DNA of 64,000 bases from Dermacentor variabilis (Eukaryota; Arthropoda; Arachnida; Ixodida; Ixodidae), in NCBI RefSeq assembly GCF_050947875.1, contig NC_134569.1, positions 18,007,631 through 18,071,630 of the forward strand, written 5' to 3'. A program made the position numbers and the translations under genes. Positions 57,004 to 64,000 of the stretch are shown here, in pieces. The notes under the pieces were generated by a model that was not told the origin of the DNA, searched no databases, and was given only the letters and a program-made list of their open reading frames with translations. Numbering within the stretch: position 1 is the stretch's first letter; the number at the start of each line of letters is the position of its first letter.

Positions 57004-57403
57004 TCACGACAGGAAGATATCCTCTTCCCCTGTAGTAATCAGCTACCAGCCTTCCTCAGTGTCGTCGAGTACCTCGACTCAACGGGGCTCTCGGCGAGAC
57101 TATAGGAAATTTCTACAAAGACTCGGGCTTCCTGATCTGCCACTACTTCACTTCTACTGGCCCACCTCCGATACGGTCTATCTCCAGCCTACCCCTCCAG
57201 TCGAACCCACTGGGCCCTCCCGGCCGGGTTGCTATGATGCTGCTGGGACGACCCTTTACCTTTCTCCCTCCTACCCTCTCTTTCTTTTAATCCCATGCCA
57301 CGCACCCTGCTGGCGCTGAGCCGTGCTCCCGCATGGGTTGCAGAAGATAGTGCCAGCCTTTCCTCCTTTCCCACAAGAACCACTTCTCTCTCTCTTTCTG
57401 CTC

Positions 57404-58740
57404 TAGATCTGGATTACAGCCATATATTCTGCGATGGTCATTACAAGTGACCGCCGCAATGGTCAAGCACATTCAAGCTGTGTTATCGATGAAGCAGCGC
57501 ACTTAAAGCTGACGCGTTCACGCACACGTGAAGCATGACATACACAGGCGTGGGACTGTGTATGTCTGTATCGCTTTCATCTCTTCCGGAAGACGTGGTT
57601 ATCACTGGGAACACAGGCCTTCCTGGATGGCGTTAGAGCCAGAGCGCGAGTGCCTGCTGTTGTGCAGCGATTCCTACTCATGCGGGAACTATGGCAATGT
57701 TCTGTTCGGTTAATCTACCCGTAAAACTCTTAACTCTTACGTGCCTGGCTTCCAGCTGCGCATGCCCGATATGATCAAAGTCTCGCGTGCCCCCCACCAG
57801 TGCCGCAAGCTATTCCACTTTTCATTTCGACGTTCAGCGAGTGGCGCAGTATCACGCCGAGCTGTGGCGGTGCGTGCTACGAGGTGGCTCGCAGTCTTGT
57901 GCGTTCAGCTCTCCAGCTACGCATTGTCCACCTGGCACAGTTCCACTGAACACTGCACACCAGTGGGCCAAACCCACAGCAAAGCACAGCGCTCCCTCGC
58001 CTCGCAATGATTGCCATTCTGTGAGAGCACGTTCTGCTTGACACCTCTTGCTCTGTGGAAAAAACTACTGTTATGTCAATAATCATACTAATGAATTTCT
58101 ACAATGGTCGTCCCGTAACTACTTTTAAAGGTCATTATTAGAGTAAAATTTAACCAATCAACAACGCCTTATCAGTGCTTTTGAAAGCTCTGCTCATACT
58201 TAGGCCGATAATTTACAAGCTACATTTTTTTTTACCGTGCTTCATGCGGATCAATTGGATCGTTCGAGAAATTTTAACTTTCTTGATTGGTGCAGTAAGG
58301 CTTTTACAAACTACGATGGCGGCTTTTGTGGTCAATCGTGAATTCAGGTTGTCGCTTACAGTCTTCATGAAACACGAAATTTCTTCATGAGATCTGCCTT
58401 ATTGTGGAGCGATGATCGAGTAGTCTCCCGTTTGAGATAATGAAACTGTCTGTAGGCGTACGGCACACATACCAGCCTAACAACAATACGTAACACGCTG
58501 TAAGCCAGAGAAATTACAATTGGGATATACTTCAGATCATTGTTTTTAGGCGAGTTGGTTGCAGTGCGCAATATACAGACTAACAAGACACGATACTGAA
58601 AAACCCCGTTCTAAACGTGATCTATTGGCATTGGTCCAAAGGTCCTTAAGCCTCAAAAAGATCCTATGTCCATGGTTATCAGATACATTGCAAGGGCGAG
58701 TGCTAGTGACCCTCTAGAGATTTCTGGAAGGAAGCAGGAT
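57404..58740. other. No gene recognised
   Basis: Short frames on both strands, none recognised. CpG-richer around 57.75-58.0 kb, AT-rich after 58.05 kb. Confidence 0.35.
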
Positions 58741-58742
58741 TG

Positions 58743-59222
58743 TCAAAAATTTTTATTACAGTGAGTATTATCCGTTGTAACGTGTTCAATTTGACCTTGA
58801 TTTATGTTCCCTTCTGCAGGGGGCCGGACTCGTTGTGCCTCTCTGTGACTTGGTGTGTTCTGTACTTTGCCCCCCGTATTTATGTGAGCTGAAATAAGGT
58901 TCCGGTGTGTTATACGTGACTCCGGTTGTTTGGTTTGATTGCCTTTTTCAAGTGACGGGGCATGCACGCTATGGTATATTGGCCCATACTCGGATGAAAT
59001 TAGACATTTTTGCCATTTCAGACAAGAAAACTGCAGAAATATTGGGGAATAATCAAAATCACATTCGCTCTGCAGGCCAGAATTGTATTTACTTCTGTCA
59101 ATACGTCGAGTCTGCACATTGAATTGTGCAAGCTCTGTATGTACAAATACAATCTGAGGCGTGTGCAGTCGCGCCCAATATGTATAAAAAAAATGTCCTT
59201 GGTTCATTAATGACGAATACAT
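58743..59222 (-). CDS. Open frame on minus strand, unrecognised
   Basis: The open interval reaches 59264 but begins with TTG; the first ATG near 59,222 gives about 159 codons (MYSSLMNQGHFFYTYWARLH...). It ends at TGA, just after an aataaaaatt box at about 58,750, so the 3' part may really be an untranslated transcript end. Composition is mixed and no domain is seen. A plus-strand frame of 71 codons overlaps. Could be a retroelement 3' region. Confidence 0.18.
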   Translation of the reverse strand: MYSSLMNQGHFFYTYWARLHTPQIVFVHTELAQFNVQTRRIDRSKYNSGLQSECDFDYSPIFLQFSCLKWQKCLISSEYGPIYHSVHAPSLEKGNQTKQPESRITHRNLISAHINTGGKVQNTPSHREAQRVRPPAEGNINQGQIEHVTTDNTHCNKNF

Positions 59223-59701
59223 TAATTGACTCTGAAGAGAATCGTAAATATTTAGGAGAGACAAAAGGGAAGGAAAGACAGGGAGGATAAATATTTAGGA
59301 ATGTTTAATTGAACTATATAGGATACGGAATCTACTTTGTAAACAAGATAGTCGCGCTTCCATATGCAGAACGTTGTTTGCAACAAATTGGGGAATCCAA
59401 GTACCAGAGCTAAAAATCACTTCAATTCTAATTTATTATTCTTCCTCTTCTTTTTTAATTTTGGAATACAATGCAAGTTTGGACATTCAAAGGGCTTGCT
59501 ATCGCAAAGTCGCAGCAAAGAAAACCAACAAAAAGAAAGATAAGGTAATGTGCTTTGTACAATTCTGTGACCAGAATAAGCTGGAATGTGTTTTATGCTA
59601 CGTTGTTCAGTGCCACCTTTCTTCTACGGGCAAAGGAGTAGCTGACGCCGCCTAGAGGCATTCCCTGAATGTCACCTATCAAAAAAAAAAAAAAACAGGA
59701 A

Positions 59702-59714
59702 TTGTTCGGCGCAA
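59702..59714. repeat. Target duplication of Ruka copy 5 (left)
   Basis: TTGTTCGGCGCAA, identical to 59889-59901. Confidence 0.88.
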
Positions 59715-59888
59715 AAAAAAAATTATATTATGGGGTTTTAAGTGCCAAAACCATTTCTGATTAGGAGGCACGCCGTAGTGCAGGACTCCGAAAATTTCGA
59801 TCACTTGGGGTTCTTTAACGTGCACCTAAATCTATGTACACGGGTGTTTTCGCATTTCGCCTCCATCGAAATGCGGCCGCCGTGGTTC
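59715..59888 (-). mobile_element. Ruka-type SINE, 5'-truncated, copy 5
   Basis: Minus strand: gcggccgcatttcgatggag, ggcgaaatgcgaaaacaccc, ttaggtgcacgtt, aagaaccccaagtgatcg, tacggcgtgcctcctaatc, ggcacttaaaacccca and a T/A-rich tail. The tRNA-like head is missing, yet perfect 13-bp duplications flank the copy, so it was truncated when it inserted, not later. Confidence 0.92.
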
Positions 59889-59901
59889 TTGTTCGGCGCA
59901 A
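59889..59901. repeat. Target duplication of Ruka copy 5 (right)
   Basis: TTGTTCGGCGCAA, the partner of 59702-59714. Confidence 0.88.
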
Positions 59902-60714
59902 GAATAAATTAGTGCAGAGCTTATCGTTTCCTTACGTCTTATCAAGCTCCGTCTTCTTCCCGCGCTAATATGTAGTCTGAGCTTGAACTTGCATTGGGCA
60001 GGTAGTTAACGTCCTTGCCTGACGTACTTCTAATGTGTTAATCTGGCCTGGAAACTTGGCCTTTGTTCCGTCGGTACCACGGCCGCCAAATCGGCAGAAT
60101 CGATGGAGGAATAATTCAAAGGCTTTCCAAGTGCACGTGATTCGTGAATAAGCCGCGAAGGCTTACTTTGCGGAACCCGGACAAATAACTCGTTGCATGA
60201 TCCGACGTTATCGACAGCCCTTTTTACAGCTGATACGCGAAGCGACGAGTTCCTAAGTGTTATATGGTCGGGCCCGTGATCGCTTTGGGCGGATCATTTC
60301 CGCATAAGATCGGAAGCTACGAGCGCATTCGTAATTTTGGCTGCCCTCCAGTGCTCTGGGAATACGACATCGCCGTGCCTGAGTCATCTTGTGAATGCAG
60401 CGCTGATGGGCTCATATACGTCGCGCATCTACACCGCGGTGTCGCGCCGACGTCTTCTTTGTGTGCAAGCGCGGATGTACGTTGTTGCTATGCCGAAAGT
60501 CTGCGCAGGAAACCGGCATTGACAATCTGGCGAGTTTTTCCGACGTAAATTTGAGAGCGAAACGGAATGTGCTGTTCGCTGCACCTGATTTTCTCTTTCA
60601 GCCAAAAATAAAGGAAGAAAGAGGGTTGGCAAATGAGCGATGTTATAAACAACAGCTGATAAAGCCTAACCAGCGTACGGATTCATATATATAAGGAGAG
60701 AGAGAGACAAAGCA
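59902..60714. other. No gene recognised
   Basis: A plus-strand frame at 60264-60548 (94 codons, cysteine-rich in its second half) is unrecognised and overlaps other open frames. Confidence 0.35.
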
Positions 60715-60715
60715 G

Positions 60716-60800
60716 GCAGGCCTCGGTGGTTATGGCGTTACACGTGCTGAGAACGACTTCTCAGGTTTGATTTCCCGCTGCGAAAGCCACATTCTCATGG
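60716..60800 (+). repeat. tRNA-like SINE head, degenerate
   Basis: caggcctcggtggttatggc (A-box region) and tctcaggtttgatttcccgc (B-box region) at pol III spacing, followed by a short (AAAG)n at about 60,813. Confidence 0.45.
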
Positions 60801-60929
60801 CGGCTTGGACTGCAAGAAAGAAAGAAAGAGCGCTTGCATATTGCGCTTAATAAGGTGCATTTTTTGGGGTCATTTGCTAAGGCGCCTCTCGTAGCCCCAG
60901 TGCTGTTGTTTGTTCTTGAACTCAACCAA

Positions 60930-61445
60930 CCAATCAATCAATCAGTCGCGCGGTCGGTTGGTCGATCGATCAGTCACTTCAGGGAAGTCAAACAGAACAG
61001 CAAATCGGTTTGCCACCGAACATGGGAGGTGGTTGCAGGTGAAGCAGAAAGATAAAGGAAATAAAAGACAGACACAAAGCAGACGCACTCACAGCCATCA
61101 ACGTGTTCAGTTAATGTCAGTCAGTGCGTAAGGCACCCACATAATCAGTTGTACTCAAGGAGCGCCAGCAGTGTCTTCTTTGCCCGCTGCTAGAGCGACT
61201 GGGGAAGCCCTTATTCCAAAATAGTAGGTTTCAAAATCGGCTGGCCCTCAAAACCAGTCAGCACTGCTGTAGATGATCGGCTTGTACGATGAAATGAGGA
61301 CACTTCACAAAAACATTGGTCGAACATCTCTTCGCAACCTCCCTCGTCTCACGAAGATTAGTCAGCCTTGCTAATGCAGCAAGCAATAAACTCTGTAAGC
61401 CCATCCATAAATAGCCGACAAAGAAGGCTTGTCTCCCTCTGACAA
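60930..61445. other. No gene recognised
   Basis: Contains short runs of aatc and gatc/ggtc units at 60,925-60,975; otherwise nothing supported. Confidence 0.4.
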
Positions 61446-61449
61446 TCTA

Positions 61450-62315
61450 CTTTTATTTATTATGCAAGTGCTGCCATCCTTGTTACCAGGCCTTAGGCAG
61501 TAGTGCGCATTTGGAACAAACTATAAGTATCAAACGAGATAGCCGACACTGAACAATTGATACACTGCGTAATAAACGGCACAAGAAAAATCTTTTTATC
61601 ATCGTAGTTTGATGGGCAGAGAAAGGGGATAAACGCTATGGTTTATTCACAAGTGCAGGAAAAAATGATAAAACCGTTGGACATTCAACAAGTGTGGTGC
61701 GTAATGCGTTCCATTGGGAAATCGTACGCGGGAAAAATAAATTTTTAAATGCGTTTTTCCTGCAGGAAAAGTCTCTAACCTTTTTGTTGTGATAAGAGCG
61801 GGTGAAGCAGTGGCTAGCCGGTCGAATGTATAATATTTTATGTATTACTAAACGACTGTTTATACAGTAAGTATAAAAATTTCATTCTGTCCCGGTAACG
61901 CCCTGTTGCAATGTTTTCCAGTTCTGCAGCTTCTAGAAGAGATGATGGGGACGTGCATGCGCCAGCTGTACGAATTGAAAATAAACCTAGCTTATTTTCT
62001 TTGACTTTCTCAATTTTAGTGATGTTGGTTTTTATGTGCGAATCCCAAACAATTGCAACGTACTCTAGAATGGGTTGGATAAATGTTTTATATGCTAAAA
62101 GATTTTTTTTTCAGCTGAATTGTTTCCTACTGATCGCCTTAAAAAGTCTAGTGTCATCATTGTTTTCTTATAAATGTATGTTAAATGCTCGTTCCACCTA
62201 AGATCTGATGTAGTTATTACACTCAAGTATATATATGTAGACAGGACAGATAAAGACCGGCTGTTAATGCTATAAGTAAAGCTTAAGGGATTCTTTTTGC
62301 GAGTAATGGTCATTG
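61450..62315 (-). mobile_element. CR1-like LINE, 3' fragment
   Basis: Minus-strand LINE end. It starts inside the RT after the catalytic box, runs through the C-terminal region and a 3' UTR (ggcctggtaacaaggatggc), and ends with ttgcataataaataaaa at about 61,450. Strongly 5'-truncated. Different subfamily from the 1.6-4.5 kb element. Confidence 0.7.
61640..62313 (-). pseudogene. CR1-like RT C-terminal remnant
   Basis: Minus strand. 62,313-62,095: MTITRKKNPLSFTYSINSRS, then ITTSDLRWNEHLTYIYKKTM, the region after YADD where the YLGV-x-x-x-x-LxWxxH block sits (YLGV is eroded to YLSV). Then LAYKTFIQPILEYVAIVWDS (about 62,100-62,040), a typical ORF2 thumb block, and lastly FFPRTISQWNAL (about 61,735-61,700), the conserved block near the end of CR1/Jockey ORF2. 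Frame changes separate these. Confidence 0.7.
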
Positions 62316-62497
62316 CAACAGTCTTTCTTGCGATTAATAGTCATCTGCCATTTCGAGCACCGTGTTTGTATCCAGCATCGTATCCAGCGTCATCTAAGGT
62401 CCTATCGCATGCGGGATGCCAAATCAAGCAGTGCGCGCTTGAAGACTTTGAGCGCGTATAAAAACGTGGAATATAGCCAGTCCGTCGCAGTCAAATT

Positions 62498-62787
62498 ATG
62501 CTCTCAGGACGACACCTTTTCTTCGTTTTATTTGTCGCCTGCATTAAGTATATTGGAGAATCCATGGAGAATCCCTTCAGCCCATGGCATCCTACTATAG
62601 AGATATCGGGTCCGGGATCCCGACGAGCCGAAGCAGCTATCGGCCGGCGATGGCCGCCGCCAAAGGAACGCGTATACGCGCCCTTCCGACGCCTGGATGT
62701 CTCAGGCGTTCGGGCCCGGTCTTGCGCGCGCGCACCCAGAGCGCACGCAAGCAAGGCCCGAATCCTGCCAGGAAGTCGGCCAAAGAG
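62498..62787 (+). CDS. Candidate first exon with signal-peptide-like start
   Basis: An ATG frame of about 96 codons begins MLSGRHLFFVLFVACIKYIG, a positively charged start followed by a hydrophobic run as in a signal peptide. It continues into a basic, CpG-driven region and meets AAAGAG|GTAAGC at 62,788, a near-consensus splice donor. This would fit the first exon of a secreted protein. The opposite strand is also open in part, and no domain is recognisable in such a short piece. Not confirmed by any downstream exon here. Confidence 0.25.
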
Positions 62788-62791
62788 GTAA

Positions 62792-64000
62792 GCCCGTTAA
62801 CCTTCCCGTGGGCGGGATGACAGCCGAATGACAGTGTTTTATGTCCCGCTGCCATCCCGTCCAGGCGCGGAGGCGAGAGACATGGAGCTCTCAGAAACGC
62901 AACGCAACGGCACGGCGTCGCACAACTATTGCTAGCGCTCGAAACCCCCGCACCGTATACATCATTGTCTGTGCTGAAGGACCCCGCATTTCTTCACGCG
63001 AATGATATGGAAATCAATCAAAGCCTCATGCAGTTCTCTGTATGTACTGTCCACTGCAGTATACACGCAAAGTGCCGCAGAGACGCTGCTTTCGCAACGC
63101 GTTTCGCATTTTCTGTAGCCGCTATCAACGCTTAGCCTCATCTAGTACATCATAGCAGCCAAGCACGCCGCTGACACGTTGCCGTCGGCAGGCGCCCATT
63201 GGCAGGTTAGTGGACGCAATCCATCGCTTTTCACGTGAGCCGAGCGTGTCCGGCAGTTCGTAAGGTGGGTGTTCTGCTTTTCCTTTCATCTCGTATTCAT
63301 CGCCGCACTTTGAGTGGAGCAACGCTTATCGAAACGGTGCTCATTAAATACACTTTCCCTTTGTTTCTCTTTTATTTCTTTTTATTTTATTTGCTGCATC
63401 CTTACTGTCGCCATCAAGCTATAGGAAACCACCCGAACCAGACACGTGAGTCTTCTTTCTTCTTGTTTCGTTGGCCTGGCGCTTTTCTTCTTTCTTTTCC
63501 TTTTTTTTTTCCCAATCGACGTCCTGCCTGTGGCACATCGCGATTTGAATCGCCGACACAGCGAGGGTGCTTAGCGCGGTCTGAAAAGTTTATACGACGC
63601 GTTTTAATGAGCGCGACATTCGGCTTCGGCTATAAGCGCGACAGATGCCGATCACGTCGCGCTATTACGTGACTACCGTGGCTGATAGCGCAGCGGCGTG
63701 GCGGGAAGGCGTTGAGTGCTGCTGCTGCTTCCTTATTTTATTTAGCTTTTATTTTTATTTCTGCAGCAAAGAGCGCGTGCTTTCGTATATTTTGTCGCCT
63801 CGGCGTATAGCGATAGTAGCAGTAGTACACTGCACACGTTGTCTCATTGCCCGCAAACGAACGAGTTGGAAGAGTATCAACCTGGGTGAGGTCGGCTGCC
63901 ACGAACTAACGACGACGGCTTCCCAGAAACACATCAGCAAGAATAAAGCAAAAATAAACAGAATACATCGACGCGTAATATACGTATATACGCGATGCGC
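62792..64000. other. CpG-rich to mixed, no gene recognised
   Basis: A plus-strand frame at 63235-63672 (145 codons) is aromatic-rich from T-rich tracts and not supported. A ctgctgctgctgcttcc run lies at 63,716. Confidence 0.3.

Larger units (their letters stand above)
54165..57400 (+). mobile_element. GC-rich Jockey-like LINE, 5'-truncated
   Basis: A 3.2-kb plus-strand LINE with a pre-RT linker, a complete RT region, RNase H, a CCHC knuckle and a 3' UTR ending in a short CT run (57388-57400). It is clearly more GC-rich than the surrounding DNA, so it kept its own codon use, which suggests a fairly recent arrival. Six or more stops or frame shifts inactivate it. ORF1 and endonuclease are absent. 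Confidence 0.85.

Noticed and set aside
59262..59292. Another LINE 3'-end module copy
   Set aside because: Only about 25 bp resemble the module; too short to call.
63235..63672. 145-codon frame near the right edge as a gene
   Set aside because: Phenylalanine/leucine-rich part comes from T-rich tracts; no domain, and composition changes along the frame.

Overview
The window looks like nuclear DNA from a hard (ixodid) tick. The signature is established family knowledge plus what the sequence shows: several copies of a tRNA-derived SINE of the tick Ruka type, decayed LINEs of Jockey-, CR1- and RTE-like kinds, Penelope-like elements (PLEs), palindromic MITEs and long microsatellites. Base composition alternates between AT-rich and CpG-rich stretches. 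No host protein gene could be identified with confidence and no tRNA, rRNA or CRISPR gene was seen. A few open segments ending at GT donors, and some CpG-rich islands, are listed as low-confidence host exon or promoter candidates.

Layout. 1-5 kb: a minus-strand CR1-like LINE is split by a solo LTR that has a clean 4-bp target duplication. 5.7-10.9 kb: a nearly full-length, heavily decayed Jockey-like LINE (ORF1 with zinc knuckles, AP-endonuclease, partial RT, RNase H, CAT-repeat tail) has lost its RT catalytic palm. 12.4 kb: palindromic MITE. 15-19 kb: Ruka copy, two 3' ends of one LINE family, and a foldback-like element with tandem subterminal repeats inserted into one of them. 21-22 kb: another 3' end of that LINE on the minus strand. 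25.8 and 29.7 kb: non-autonomous TIR elements. 32-33 kb: cluster of tRNA-derived SINEs. 35-36 kb: CpG-rich island. 37.6-40.9 kb: decayed PLE with RT and GIY-YIG remnants, interrupted by a GATA microsatellite attached to a LINE 3' end. 42-43 kb: a second CpG-rich stretch. 45.5-47.9 kb: LINE 3' ends and a TA-flanked palindromic element. 51-53 kb: RTE-like LINE. 53.7-57.4 kb: PLE 3' end, a perfect-looking hairpin, and a GC-rich LINE with RT, RNase H and a CCHC knuckle. 59.7 kb: truncated Ruka with 13-bp target duplication. 61.4-62.3 kb: CR1-like LINE end. 62.5-64 kb: CpG-rich, with a possible first exon.

The genes present do not form a pathway. They are parasitic elements in different states of decay, nested in one another, and the insertion order can be read in several places. 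One short 3'-end module (a conserved box followed by a pyrimidine run) recurs at least eleven times and in three cases is attached to recognisable LINE coding sequence. Most long microsatellites sit at the 3' end of a retroelement. Positions of element ends are estimates unless a target duplication is stated.
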